NCBI GenBank assembly: GCA_963717955.1
Contig: CAVQXR010000001.1
Location: forward strand, 1,240,001-1,304,000
Direction of reading: 5' to 3'
Source: CAVQXR01 sp963717955
GTDB taxonomy: Bacteria; Actinomycetota; Thermoleophilia; Gaiellales; Gaiellaceae
DNA length: 64,000 bases
The notes under the pieces are model-generated. The model ran no database searches. It worked only from the letters and a program-made list of their open reading frames with translations, and was not told the DNA's origin. The translations under genes and the position numbers were made by a program. Shown one piece after another: positions 1 through 8,895 of this stretch; positions within the stretch are counted from its first letter, which is position 1, and every line of letters starts with the position of its first letter.

Positions 1-725
1 GCGGGCTCCTCGTGGCCGGGGGGCGGCTCGGGTGGCTCGTCGAGCTCGCGGAGACGGTCGGGATCGCAGTCCTGCGCCAAGCGGCCCGTCCTGGCCGCAT
101 ACTCCCCGATCGCACCGTCGAGCACCGCCAGCGGGCGCGTCGCCACCTCGAGGGCCGCTGCCGGACCCGCGATGTCGACATCGTCGCCGGCCGCGAGCTC
201 GAGTGGGCGCCCGGCGGAGCGCAGGCGCTCGAACACGCCGATCAGCATCGTGCGCAGCCCGTCGGAGCCGTACGCCGACAGCAGGCGCACGCGGGCCGGG
301 TCCCGGGCAGCGCAGAAGGACCCGAGGGCATCGGCGAACGCCTCGGCGGCCAACACGCGCGCCTGGCTCTCGTCGAGCACCCGGAATCGCGGGTCGAGCC
401 CAGCTGCGAAGGGATTGCTCCGGAGCAGCCGCGAGCAGAAGCCGTGGATGGTGGAGATCCAGGCGCGGTCGATCTCGCGGGCGCGCTCGAGCTCGCCGAG
501 CTCGCGGAGCCGGCGCCGGATCCGTTCCTTCAGCTCCCCGGCCGCCCGCTCGGTGTACGTGATCACGAGGACCGAGTCGACCGAGAGGCCGCGGTCGACG
601 ACGGCCTTCACGTAGCGCTCCACGAGCACCGTGGTCTTGCCCGTCCCGGCGCCGGCCGACACGAACACGACGCCGGGCTCCTCGATCGCCGCGAGCTGCT
701 CGGGGTTGACCGCCGTGTCGCTCAC
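1..725 (-). CDS. UvrD/AddA-like ATP-dependent helicase, N-terminal part
   Basis: This is the amino-terminal ~241 residues of a superfamily 1 helicase; the rest lies beyond the left edge. Reading from a GTG at 725, residues 23-31 form the Walker A motif SAGAGTGKT. They are followed by a motif Ia-like ITYTERAAGELK (about 54-65) and STIHGFCSRLL near residue 89, the TxHxFC pattern of AddA/PcrA-type proteins. The start codon overlaps the stop of the upstream gene in GTGA, so the two are translationally coupled. With the AddB-like partner it probably forms an AddAB-type helicase-nuclease for double-strand break repair. Whether a C-terminal nuclease domain exists cannot be seen. Confidence 0.9.
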   Translation of the reverse strand, partial: MSDTAVNPEQLAAIEEPGVVFVSAGAGTGKTTVLVERYVKAVVDRGLSVDSVLVITYTERAAGELKERIRRRLRELGELERAREIDRAWISTIHGFCSRLLRSNPFAAGLDPRFRVLDESQARVLAAEAFADALGSFCAARDPARVRLLSAYGSDGLRTMLIGVFERLRSAGRPLELAAGDDVDIAGPAAALEVATRPLAVLDGAIGEYAARTGRLAQDCDPDRLRELDEPPEPPPGHEEP

Positions 726-3640
726 GCGCGCGCCACCCGGCACATCGGCCACAGCGAGCACCAGCTTGGGCAATCGCCCTCACGCGGATCGTGACGGACG
801 TCGCCGTCGCGCATCCGGCGGACGGCGTCGCGCGATCGTTCGGCGGCGACCTCGATCTGGCCCCAGAACTGCTCCTCGTCGAGGTAGTCCGCGCGGGCGA
901 GACCGGGAAGGTCGGCCCGCGCGCCGTCGCGCAGCATCCCTCGCGCCTCGCGGTCGCCGGAGAGCGAGCGGTAGAGCCCCCCGAGCGGCTCGATGCCCAG
1001 GAGGTCCCGCAGCGCCAGGAGGTAGAGGGGCATCTGGAGCCGCCGACCGCTCTCGATCCGCGCGGCCGAGAAGGCCTCGCCGGACTTGTAGTCCTGCACG
1101 ATCCCGCGCGTCGAGAACGGGTCGACGTCGATCCGGTCGATCTTGCCGGAGACCGTGAAGCCGCCCAGATCGAGGCCCCGCTGGAGCTCGGGAGCCGCCC
1201 GGTCGCTGCCGAACGAGACCTCGAAGCGCCGCGGGACGAGGGGCAGGTCGAGTTCGACTTCCCGCCGCAGGAAGTGCTCCAGGTCTCGGGCGAGAGCACC
1301 GCGGAGCTGGAGGACGTCCGTCTCGGGAAGCTCGAGCCGCACGTGGCTGGCCATCGCCTCGTCGAGGCACTCGTGCAGGTACTCGATCGCCTCGTCGAGT
1401 CGCCCCGGGTCGACGGTGTCGGTCCCGAAGCGCCGTGGCAGCCCGCCGAAGAACCGGTGCAGCGTCGCGTGGGCGACGGTCCCCCGCAGGCGCGGATCGA
1501 CGCGGGGATCGATCTGCCTCGGGTCGACGAGTCGCTCGACAAACCACATCGACGAGCAGTCGACGAACCGCTCGAGCTCGGTCGCGCCGTAGCGCTGCGT
1601 GTCCCGAAGCTCTCGCAGGACGAGCGGGTTCGAGAGGCGGGTCGGGCGCTCCCAGGCCGCGAGCGCTCGATCCAGCTGTCGCGTCCAGCCGGCTCCCGCG
1701 GCCAGGGCCCGCGCGTCGGCCTGGTCGTCGACCGCCACCAGCGCGAGCGCTCGGAGCCGCTCTCGCTCGGTCGGGGCGTCCTCGAGCGCCCATGCCAGCG
1801 CGGACAGCGGTCGCCGCCGCGTGGCACGCCGGACGTCCTCGGCAGAGAAGAGCGACCGCGCCTCCTCCCAGAACGGGCTCGGCTCGAGGGGGCGCCCCTC
1901 GTCGGTCGACGCTGCGCGAACCAGCGTCAGGCGTTTCCACGGCCGCGTGCAGGCCGTGTAGAAGAGGTACCGGTCGCGGGCGAGCTGGTCGGCCCGCCGC
2001 AGTCGCCGTCCCGGAGCCCGGGTTTCCAGCTCCCGGCGTGCCTCGTCCGTGAGGAAGGGAGGATCGACCGACCGCCGGGGGAACGTCCCCTCCTCGAGCC
2101 CGAGCAGGAAGACGTACCCGAAGCGCCGCGTCCTCGCCTCGAGCAGATCGATCACCCGGACGCATCCCGGCTCGTCGGAGCGCGTTCGGATCGTGGTCTG
2201 CTCGAGTGCACGGACGACGTCTTCCCGGGTCGCAGGGCCGCCGCGCGCCTCCCAGCTCACGAGCTCGCGCAGCGCCCGTTGCACTGCCTCCTGCGCGCGC
2301 AGATCGAGCCGGGCAGATTCCTCGAGCGGAGGGCGATCGAGTCGCCAGGCCGCGCGGAGCATCGCCCCGGCCAGATCGGCGACGGCACGAACGGGCGACG
2401 GCTCCGAACGCAGCGCGTCGAGGCGCCCGAGCGGCGCGCCAAACAGTCGCGCGGCCTCTTCCTCGATCCGCTCCGGAGCAGCGACCGCGCGCCCGCGCAG
2501 CCTGCCCTCGACGAAGTCGGTCCTGGCGCGCGGCAATCCGGAGTACGGCGAGCGCAGGAAGGCGAACAGATCGGTACGGCCGCCTGCGAGCCAGGCGAAG
2601 CGCAGCAGTCCCAGCAGCGAGCGGCCGAACGGCGTGCGTGGAAGCCGGAAGCGAGCCCCGACCGCATAGGGGACACCGAGCGCGCCGAAGGCGGTCTCGA
2701 GCGGGCCGCGGAGGTGCTCGACCGACGGCGTGATGACCGCGATCTCCTCCGCCGGAACGCGATCGCGAAGGAGCGTCAGGATCTCGTCGGCAACGAGCTC
2801 GAGCGTCGGCCGCGTGCCCGCGCCCTCGAGGAAGCGGATCGCGCCCTCCAGCGGCACCGGCTCCGGGCGTCGGTCGGAGAACAGGTTGCGCTCGAGATGC
2901 GCGAGCGCAGATGCCTCGTACCAGCTCCGGGCCTCGAGCTCCTCGACCCGGGGGCCGGCCAGCGCCGCGAGCTCGTCGGACGTCGCGCGGAGCGCCTCGA
3001 ATGCGAGCCTTCCTGCCTCGTACGGCAACGACACCGTCACGTCGACCCTGCCGGCGAGGGCGTTCAGCAGCGCCCACTGCACGCCGCTCAGGTCCTCGAA
3101 GCCGTAGACGAGCACGGGCCTCGCTCCCCATGCCCCGAGCTCGCTCTCGAGGCGCATCACCGCTCGACTGCGGAGCTCCTCCCGATCCCAGGCATCGAGC
3201 CGGTCGAGCTCGTCCCGATAGGCAACGAACAGGGTGCCGAGCTCGCCCCCGACCTCGCCCGGGTCGACGAGCGCAGACCCGAGGTCGGCGATCGTGTCCC
3301 CGAGCGCCTCCACGAAGCCCGGGAAGCGGGACGAGGCCGAGAGCGACGAGAGCTGCGTCCGCTCGATGGCCCGGGCGAGGACGAGCGCACGCTCGAGCCG
3401 CGACAGAACGGCCCGGCGGCCGGGTGGGGCGAGGCGCTCGAAGAGATCGTCGAACGTTCCGATCGAGCCGCCGAGCAGCACGCGCCTGCGAGCGAGCAGA
3501 TCGCGCTCCACGCGATCGACCTCACCGCGGTTCGGGACGACGAGGACGGGGTCGCGATCGAGAGTGGCAACGTACCGATCGAGAAGGCTCGCGACCTTGC
3601 CCGCATTCGCCGGACCGACGAGCAGCGCAAGCGGCACCAC
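722..3640 (-). CDS. AddB-like PD-(D/E)XK nuclease / inactivated helicase
   Basis: A 972-residue protein that resembles AddB/RexB or the actinobacterial exonuclease V-like subunit. A P-loop-like GPANAGK lies at residues 9-15 and a UvrD-like region follows. The C-terminus holds a PD-(D/E)XK nuclease core with KIDRIDVD and the DYKSG lysine motif. One cysteine (FVDCSSMWF) precedes the nuclease, and CPSWCSLWPMC closes the protein, matching the four-cysteine iron-sulfur clasp of AddB and Cas4 nucleases. It overlaps the helicase gene by 4 bp. Role: end processing and recombination with the AddA-like partner. Long plus-strand ORFs opposite are shadows. Confidence 0.88.
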   Translation of the reverse strand: MVPLALLVGPANAGKVASLLDRYVATLDRDPVLVVPNRGEVDRVERDLLARRRVLLGGSIGTFDDLFERLAPPGRRAVLSRLERALVLARAIERTQLSSLSASSRFPGFVEALGDTIADLGSALVDPGEVGGELGTLFVAYRDELDRLDAWDREELRSRAVMRLESELGAWGARPVLVYGFEDLSGVQWALLNALAGRVDVTVSLPYEAGRLAFEALRATSDELAALAGPRVEELEARSWYEASALAHLERNLFSDRRPEPVPLEGAIRFLEGAGTRPTLELVADEILTLLRDRVPAEEIAVITPSVEHLRGPLETAFGALGVPYAVGARFRLPRTPFGRSLLGLLRFAWLAGGRTDLFAFLRSPYSGLPRARTDFVEGRLRGRAVAAPERIEEEAARLFGAPLGRLDALRSEPSPVRAVADLAGAMLRAAWRLDRPPLEESARLDLRAQEAVQRALRELVSWEARGGPATREDVVRALEQTTIRTRSDEPGCVRVIDLLEARTRRFGYVFLLGLEEGTFPRRSVDPPFLTDEARRELETRAPGRRLRRADQLARDRYLFYTACTRPWKRLTLVRAASTDEGRPLEPSPFWEEARSLFSAEDVRRATRRRPLSALAWALEDAPTERERLRALALVAVDDQADARALAAGAGWTRQLDRALAAWERPTRLSNPLVLRELRDTQRYGATELERFVDCSSMWFVERLVDPRQIDPRVDPRLRGTVAHATLHRFFGGLPRRFGTDTVDPGRLDEAIEYLHECLDEAMASHVRLELPETDVLQLRGALARDLEHFLRREVELDLPLVPRRFEVSFGSDRAAPELQRGLDLGGFTVSGKIDRIDVDPFSTRGIVQDYKSGEAFSAARIESGRRLQMPLYLLALRDLLGIEPLGGLYRSLSGDREARGMLRDGARADLPGLARADYLDEEQFWGQIEVAAERSRDAVRRMRDGDVRHDPREGDCPSWCSLWPMCRVARA

Positions 3641-3712
3641 GCGATTCTAGTCGATCGATTCCCCGGACTCGCCGCGCGGCCCCGACCGGGCATCAGGGCG
3701 ACTCGTGGGCGC

Positions 3713-3910
3713 TCAGGCCGCGGCGGCCTTCGGCTTGCGGCCGCGGCGGGCCGCGGCGCGACCCGGCATTGCCGCCGCGCAATCGTCACACAGATCCGCA
3801 GCCTTCGCTCCGCGTCTTGCGTCGGAATAGGTCAGCCGTAGCGTCGCCCCACGCCCGTCGCCGACCTCTGCGCCACAGTTGTCGCAAACCAGCACCGTCT
3901 TGCGAGCCAT
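3713..3910 (-). CDS. small zinc-ribbon-like protein
   Basis: A 65-residue protein with two CxxC pairs, CDNC at residues 9-12 and CDDC near 41-44, spaced as in a treble-clef or zinc-ribbon site. A lysine/arginine/alanine-rich tail (RRGRKPKAAAA) looks like a DNA-binding AT-hook or Lsr2-type extension. A good Shine-Dalgarno (GGGAGG) stands before the ATG. I do not recognise a named family. It may bind nucleic acid, but this is inferred only from the metal site and basic tail. Confidence 0.75.
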   Translation of the reverse strand: MARKTVLVCDNCGAEVGDGRGATLRLTYSDARRGAKAADLCDDCAAAMPGRAAARRGRKPKAAAA

Positions 3911-4075
3911 GGAATCCTCCCTCTCGTTCGTCGGACAGGACGGGAATCATACTGAATATCTCACGGAAAAGGAGAACCATCATCCCCTGCGCAGGGTGCG
4001 CGTCATTCAGGCGCCTTCTTGATCACCCGCTGGGCCCGAAATGCGGATGCGAGAAAGGGTTGCCGGAGCAGCAGC

Positions 4076-4330
4076 TCAGGCGACTCTGGCGTACTCGCGT
4101 TCGAGGCGTTCCTCGGCGCGAGCCCGCGCCATGATCGCGCTCGGATCTCCGAAGCGGACGAGGCTGCGCACCCGGCGCGCCTCGTTCCAGAGCTCCCCGA
4201 TCGCCGCGTTCAGGCGCATCACCTCGCCGGACTTCTCGCTGTCCGCGCCGGCAGCGAGCTCGCGCCAGAGCACGGTCCGTCGCTCGGTCAGAGCGTCGAG
4301 CTCTCGCTTGATGTCGGTCAGGGATCTCAT
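4076..4330 (-). CDS. small helical protein of unknown function
   Basis: An 84-residue, charge-rich protein with no cysteine, signal peptide or membrane segment. Its heptad-like pattern (IKRELDALTERRTVLWREL, then LNAAIGELWNEARRVRSLV) suggests two amphipathic helices, probably a helical hairpin. It has the same strand and codon style as its neighbours. I do not recognise it. A longer reading frame on the opposite strand (the upstream extension of the MFS frame) is less convincing here. Confidence 0.6.
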   Translation of the reverse strand: MRSLTDIKRELDALTERRTVLWRELAAGADSEKSGEVMRLNAAIGELWNEARRVRSLVRFGDPSAIMARARAEERLEREYARVA

Positions 4331-4480
4331 CGTTTCTCACCCGAAGTAACGTTCACACCGGCTTCGCCATTCCGCCCCGGTTTCCTCCGGCCCGTAGACT
4401 CCGGTCATGGAGATCGCCGACACGGAGGCGCCGTTTCTCCGGCGCGCCGGCGCGTCCGCCCACCGGGCCAGATCTCGCGC

Positions 4481-5716
4481 GTGAGAGCGTCCCTGCGGCA
4501 CCTCGACCCGCGCCTTCCCCGCAGCGTGTGGCTGCTCGAGCTCGGGGTGCTGATCCATTCGTTCGGATCGGGGATCGCGTTCGTGTTCCTCGTCATCTAC
4601 CTGCACAACGTGCGCGGGTTCACGCTCGCAACGTCGGGGCTCGTCGTGTCGGCGATGGGTGCGGCCGGGCTGCTCTCGGCGCCGATAGCCGGGAAGATCG
4701 TCGACCGCATCGGCTCGCGGGCGACGCTCACGACCGCTCTGCTTCTCGGCGCAGTCGCGTACGGCCTGTTTCCCCTCGTCGACGAGCCCTGGCAGGCCTT
4801 TCTCGTCGCCGTCCTCGCCGGCGCGGGCTCGGGCTGGTTCTGGACGTCGCACCCGGCGATGCTCGCAGGGCTCGCGCCGGTCGAGCGCCGCCACACGGCC
4901 TGGGCCGTCCAGCGCGGCTGCTACAGCCTCGGGCTCGGGCTCGGCGGTCTCGTCGGCGGCCTCATCGCGACGACGGAGCGGCCGTCGACGTTCACGGTGC
5001 TGTTCGCGATCACCGCGACGGCGAATCTCGTCTTCTGCGCCCTGGTCCGCATCCTGCCGGTCCCACCGGTGAACAGCACGCGCAGCCCGGACCTGCCGGG
5101 TGGCTACCGTGCCGTGTTCCGGGACCGACCGTTTGTCGGCGTGATGCTGCTGAACGTCGTGCTCGTCACGGTCGGCTACACACAGCTCGAGCTCGTGCCG
5201 GTGTTCGCAAAGAACGAGGCGGGCCTGACCGAGCGCCAGATCGGGCTCCTGTTCCTCGTCTCGTCGGTCGTGCTGATCGTGTTCCAGCTGCCCGTCGCAC
5301 GGCTCATCGAGGGTCACTCGCGGATGCGGGCGTTCGCGCTGATGCCGGCCCTCTGGGCGGTTGCATGGCTCATCGTCGAGGTCGGCGGGCTCTGGTTCGA
5401 GGCGGCGGCGGCCGCGCTCGTCCTCGGGGTCGGCGTCGCGTTCTTCAGCCTCGGGGAGTGCCTGGACGGGCCGACGCGCGGAGCGCTCGTCGCCGATCTC
5501 GCGCCGCCCGAGCTGCGGGGGCGGTACTGGGCGGTGGTCTCGAACTCCTGGGATCTCGGCTACATCGTCGGGCCGGCGATCGGGGGCCTGATCCTCGGCC
5601 TGCAGCCCTTCGCACTGTGGCCGCTCGCGGCCGGCGTCTGCGTCGCGGCGGCGTTCGCGGCGCTCCTGCTCGACCATGCGATCCCGCGTGAGCTGCGGCT
5701 GACACCGGCGTCGTGA
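4481..5716 (+). CDS. major facilitator superfamily transporter
   Basis: A 411-residue inner-membrane transporter with about twelve hydrophobic segments. The open frame extends much further upstream, but that part is hydrophilic and overlaps the small gene on the other strand. I chose the GTG at 4481, which puts the first membrane span (SVWLLELGVLIHSFGSGIAF) near the N-terminus. The loop KIVDRIGSRATL between spans 2 and 3 is the MFS motif A equivalent (GxLxDRxGxR). The substrate cannot be read from the sequence; drug or metabolite export is typical of this type. It stands alone between oppositely oriented genes. Confidence 0.88.
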   Translation: MRASLRHLDPRLPRSVWLLELGVLIHSFGSGIAFVFLVIYLHNVRGFTLATSGLVVSAMGAAGLLSAPIAGKIVDRIGSRATLTTALLLGAVAYGLFPLVDEPWQAFLVAVLAGAGSGWFWTSHPAMLAGLAPVERRHTAWAVQRGCYSLGLGLGGLVGGLIATTERPSTFTVLFAITATANLVFCALVRILPVPPVNSTRSPDLPGGYRAVFRDRPFVGVMLLNVVLVTVGYTQLELVPVFAKNEAGLTERQIGLLFLVSSVVLIVFQLPVARLIEGHSRMRAFALMPALWAVAWLIVEVGGLWFEAAAAALVLGVGVAFFSLGECLDGPTRGALVADLAPPELRGRYWAVVSNSWDLGYIVGPAIGGLILGLQPFALWPLAAGVCVAAAFAALLLDHAIPRELRLTPAS

Positions 5717-5738
5717 GCCCTCCCGGACGGGCCGGAGA

Positions 5739-6050
5739 TCACCGCTCGTCGAGCGGCGGGTTCTGCACGTTGTGCTCGGTCGCGTAGGCCTCGACGAGTG
5801 GATCGACCTCGTCCATCCCGGCCGGGAAGGCGTAGTTGATCTTCACGAACGGCTCCCATTTCTCGGGCAGCGCGTCCTCGGGGAAGATCGCCTCGACGGG
5901 GCACTCCGGCTCGCAGGCGCCGCAGTCGATGCACTCCTCGGGATCGATCACGAGCATCCGATCGGCCTCGTGGATGCAGTCGACGGGGCAGACGTCGACA
6001 CAGGATCTGTCCTTGATGTCGATGCAGGGCTCCGCGATGATGTAGGTCAT
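5739..6050 (-). CDS. fdxA: seven-iron ferredoxin
   Basis: A 103-residue ferredoxin. From the ATG at 6050 the protein begins MTYIIAEPC; the frame extends eight codons further up, but this start matches the family. Cysteines 9, 17, 21 and 25 form the first cluster region. Cysteines 40, 43, 46 and 50 (CIDCGACEPEC) form the second, the arrangement of [3Fe-4S][4Fe-4S] ferredoxins such as mycobacterial FdxA. It acts as a soluble electron carrier. No partner oxidoreductase adjoins it. Confidence 0.93.
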   Translation of the reverse strand: MTYIIAEPCIDIKDRSCVDVCPVDCIHEADRMLVIDPEECIDCGACEPECPVEAIFPEDALPEKWEPFVKINYAFPAGMDEVDPLVEAYATEHNVQNPPLDER

Positions 6051-6093
6051 GACGCGGCGGAGTCTCAGCCGCAACGCCCGGCCTGCGGCACCG

Positions 6094-6402
6094 TCAACCG
6101 ACGAGCTCGGCGACGATCGCGTCGGCGCGCTCGGCGAGCGCCGACCGCGCGACGATGCGATCGAATCCTGCGGCTTTCGCGCGCCGCAGCCCCTCCGTGT
6201 CCGTGTGGTTCGTGAACCCGAGAATGGGCGTGTCCGGGTATGCCTCCGCGACGTCGTCGGGGTCGACTCGGGCGATGTCGACGATCACCAGATCGGGAAG
6301 CTCGACGCTCTCGGTCGTCACGAGTCGGTGCGTACGGCCGAGCGCCGCGTCGAGCTTGCCGCGGAAGAAGAGGTCGACTCCGGCAACCAGAATCGTTGCC
6401 AC
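6094..6402 (-). CDS. degenerate receiver-domain (REC-like) protein
   Basis: A 102-residue single-domain protein with the alternating beta/alpha pattern of a CheY-like receiver. The strand ending LVIVDIARVDPDDV holds an aspartate at the phosphoacceptor position. The acidic pair expected after strand 1 is missing (ILVAGVDLFF instead of VxDDD), and the conserved lysine near the end is not evident (GFDRIVARSAL). It is therefore probably not phosphorylated in the usual way and may act as a pseudo-receiver. No kinase is nearby. Confidence 0.6.
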   Translation of the reverse strand: MATILVAGVDLFFRGKLDAALGRTHRLVTTESVELPDLVIVDIARVDPDDVAEAYPDTPILGFTNHTDTEGLRRAKAAGFDRIVARSALAERADAIVAELVG

Positions 6403-6426
6403 GGCGAGAGCCTACCATCCTGATTC

Positions 6427-6816
6427 GTGAACGAGGAGCGGCTGCCCGGACAGGTCTCCGCCACCGGCCCCGACGGCTTCGAGCGCGGCCTGATGCTGCT
6501 GCGGGGCGGTCGGTACTTTGCGGCCCACGAGGCCTTCGAGGAGGCCTGGCGCGCGGCGCCACCGTCCGAGCGGGACTTCTACCAGGGCCTCGTGCACGTC
6601 GCCGTCGCCTGGTATCAGGCCGAGCGGGCGAACCGGGTCGGTTGCGCACGGCAACTCGAGAAGGCGACCCGGCGGCTCGGCCCGTTCGAGGCCGGCCGGC
6701 GCGGGCTCGACGTGGCCGGGCTGCTCGCCCAGGTCGAGCGCGCGACTGCCGTCTGGGCAGCGGGCTCCCCCGAGCTGCCGGCTCTCCACATCCCGCCCCT
6801 CGTCACCCGTCAGTAG
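6427..6816 (+). CDS. DUF309 family protein
   Basis: A 129-residue protein starting at GTG 6427. The core HEAFEEAWR followed by DFYQGLVHVAVAWYQ is the hallmark of DUF309, an all-helical family with conserved histidine and glutamate residues and no established function. The stop overlaps the 3' end of the convergent ccmH-like gene by 7 bp. It stands alone on its strand here. Confidence 0.85.
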   Translation: MNEERLPGQVSATGPDGFERGLMLLRGGRYFAAHEAFEEAWRAAPPSERDFYQGLVHVAVAWYQAERANRVGCARQLEKATRRLGPFEAGRRGLDVAGLLAQVERATAVWAAGSPELPALHIPPLVTRQ

Positions 6817-7277
6817 TCGAACCGCGAGAGCTCGTCGTCGACGCGTGCGTCGACCCCGGGGGCGAGAGGGTCCGCCGCGCGTGTCGGCGGCTCATCGTCC
6901 TGCCCGCGCCCGTGCTTCACCCACCGGCGGGCAATCACGAAGACGACGCCTCCGGCAGCTGCGATCCCCGCGAGCGGAAGCAGCCAGGCGAGCAGGTTGA
7001 CGCCCTCCTTCGGCGGAGCAGCGAGCACGGCCTCGCCGAACTCCGCCACGAGCGCGTCCTTGATCTCGCTCTTCGTGTCTCCCGCCTCGATGCGCTCGCT
7101 GATCGAGGCGCGGATCTGGTCGGCAACCGGCGCGTCGGAGAGGGCGAGGAGGGCATGGCAGGTGGGACAGATGAGCTCCTTCTCGAGCTCCTCGAGCGTC
7201 GGTCGCTCCTCGCTCGCCAGCGCTCCGGGAGCGAGCGCGAGCGCAAGAACCGAGACGAGGAGCACGAGCCGGCTCAC
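6810..7277 (-). CDS. CcmH/CycL-like cytochrome c maturation protein
   Basis: A 155-residue membrane protein. The N-terminus is a signal or anchor (LVLLVSVLALALAPGALA). CPTC at residues 37-40 corresponds to the CxxC of CcmH, which reduces apocytochrome c for haem attachment. A C-terminal membrane span (LLAWLLPLAGIAAAGGVVFV) precedes a basic tail, as in the family. GTG 7277 overlaps the stop of the TlpA-like gene (GTGA), so the two redox proteins form one unit. Other Ccm genes are not in the window. Confidence 0.85.
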   Translation of the reverse strand: MSRLVLLVSVLALALAPGALASEERPTLEELEKELICPTCHALLALSDAPVADQIRASISERIEAGDTKSEIKDALVAEFGEAVLAAPPKEGVNLLAWLLPLAGIAAAGGVVFVIARRWVKHGRGQDDEPPTRAADPLAPGVDARVDDELSRFDY

Positions 7278-7825
7278 GAGGCGGCCGCACGGGCGATCTT
7301 GACGTCGAGCGTGGCAGGGTCGATGGGCCCCGACGTGTGGTCGACGATGCGGCCCTGCCTGTCGATGAAGAAGGTCTCGGGCACGCCGGTGACACCGTAC
7401 CCTGCGAGCACGGCGCCGCTTCCGTCGCGAACGCTCGGGTACGTGAGCCCGAGCTCGTCCATGAACGCGAGCGCATCGTCGCTGCCGTCCTGGTAGTCGA
7501 CGCCCAGGACGACCACGCCCGCGTCGCCCCAGCGCTCGTGGGCATCCTGCAGGAGCGGCGCCTCGTCGCGGCAGGGGGCACACCAGGAGGCCCAGACGTT
7601 CAGCACCACCGGCTTTCCGCGCAGTGACGCGAGCTCGAGCTCTCCGCTCTCCCCGAGGAGCGGCAGCTCGAAGCCCGGCGCCGCGGGCTTCTCACCCCGT
7701 CCGACTGCGGCCAGCAGCCCGCGCGCCTCCTCCTCTGTCGAGAGCCGCCACGCCAGGAGCCCGACCAGTGCCACGATCAGCCCCACGACCCCGATCTGCA
7801 GGGCGAGCTTGGCACGCGTGGACAC
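7274..7825 (-). CDS. membrane-anchored thioredoxin, TlpA/ResA/CcmG type
   Basis: A 183-residue protein. An N-terminal anchor (LALQIGVVGLIVALVGLLAW) is followed by a thioredoxin fold with active site WCAPC and the cis-proline region VTGVPETFFID. It probably acts outside the membrane as a thiol reductase for cytochrome c maturation with the adjoining CcmH-like protein. I chose GTG 7825 (STRAKLALQIG) because the open frame upstream is hydrophilic and lies within the next gene. Confidence 0.9.
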   Translation of the reverse strand: MSTRAKLALQIGVVGLIVALVGLLAWRLSTEEEARGLLAAVGRGEKPAAPGFELPLLGESGELELASLRGKPVVLNVWASWCAPCRDEAPLLQDAHERWGDAGVVVLGVDYQDGSDDALAFMDELGLTYPSVRDGSGAVLAGYGVTGVPETFFIDRQGRIVDHTSGPIDPATLDVKIARAAAS

Positions 7826-7878
7826 GAACGAAGGGTACTGACCCCTCGCGCGGCGCCGCGCCAGGAGACGCAGCGCGC

Positions 7879-8895
7879 CTACGGCGTGACGATGAAGACG
7901 GTCGTGCCGACGCGGACGCGCTCGAAGAGCCATTCGGCCTCCGGGATGCGCATCCGGATGCAGCCATGTGAGGCCGAGTAGCCGATCGATGCGGAGTCGG
8001 GCGTCCCGTGGATTCCGACGAGCGGTGCCGAGAGGCCCATCCAGCGCGTTCCGAGCGGGTTGCCGGGGCCGGGCGGAACCGGCTTCTCGTCCTTCGCCCA
8101 CGGGGACGGTGGCGGGTACCACCACGGGTTTCGCTGCATGGTCACGATCTGGAAGCGGCCGATCGGCGTCGGGAAGGAAGGCTGGCCGACCGCAACGCCG
8201 AGCTTCCGGACGAGGGCCTCGCCCCGGTACAGGTACAGGCTGCGGGAGCCGCGCCGGATGACGATCACCGGGCCGAAGTTCCGGGCCGTTACGCTCGCTC
8301 TGATCACCTTCGCCTGCAGCTTCAGCGGGCCGCGCTGGCCGTTGCGCAATGCCGCGACGATCGCGGCCACCATCGGAGACCTCTCGACCGCGACGCCCGG
8401 CCGGGCTTCGGAGATCGCCGGCCGGAGCTTCACGAGCCGGAGCGTGGAGTTCCGCGGCTGGCGGTTGAACCGCTGCGCGAGCTTGCCGACGTACTCCCTG
8501 ACCGTATCGCCCCGGACGACCACGACGAGATCGACCTCCGAGCCCGGCGCCGCGGCCGCAGCTCGCTGCAGCGCGCCGTCCACGTTGGCGTGGGCACCGA
8601 GGCTCTCCGGGTCGGCGTACCAGCGCGTCCCACCCCACACGAATGCCAGCGGCTGCCCGAACGCCGACTCGATCATCGCCTTCGCCTGCTCGGCCGTCAT
8701 CCCACCCACCGGGATTCCGTCGACCGTGATGCCGTCCGGCAGTAGAACAGGATCGGGGTCAGGCCCCGGGTCGGTGCTCGGAGGGGGGGTCGTCTCCCCC
8801 GGGATCGTCCCGCTGTCGACCGGATCGCCCGCGCGTGCGAGCGGAACCGCGACTGCGGCCACCAGGAGGACGAACACGAGTGCGCGCCGGATCAC
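7879..8895 (-). CDS. L,D-transpeptidase (YkuD) with N-terminal peptidoglycan-binding-type domains
   Basis: A 338-residue secreted or anchored cell-wall enzyme. A signal segment (RALVFVLLVAAVAVPLARA) is followed by a proline-rich linker and a YoaR/PG-binding-like domain. The C-terminal YkuD domain has HGTPDSASIG and the catalytic SHGCIRM motif. It would form 3-3 cross-links in peptidoglycan or attach proteins. GTG 8895 is chosen because it overlaps the stop of the upstream GDPD gene in GTGA. Confidence 0.9.
   Translation of the reverse strand: MIRRALVFVLLVAAVAVPLARAGDPVDSGTIPGETTPPPSTDPGPDPDPVLLPDGITVDGIPVGGMTAEQAKAMIESAFGQPLAFVWGGTRWYADPESLGAHANVDGALQRAAAAAPGSEVDLVVVVRGDTVREYVGKLAQRFNRQPRNSTLRLVKLRPAISEARPGVAVERSPMVAAIVAALRNGQRGPLKLQAKVIRASVTARNFGPVIVIRRGSRSLYLYRGEALVRKLGVAVGQPSFPTPIGRFQIVTMQRNPWWYPPPSPWAKDEKPVPPGPGNPLGTRWMGLSAPLVGIHGTPDSASIGYSASHGCIRMRIPEAEWLFERVRVGTTVFIVTP

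Noticed and set aside
791..3841. A 1016-codon open frame on the plus strand opposite the AddB-like gene
   Set aside because: The minus-strand frame has clear nuclease motifs; the plus-strand translation is Arg/Glu-rich without domains, as expected for the mirror of a high-GC gene.
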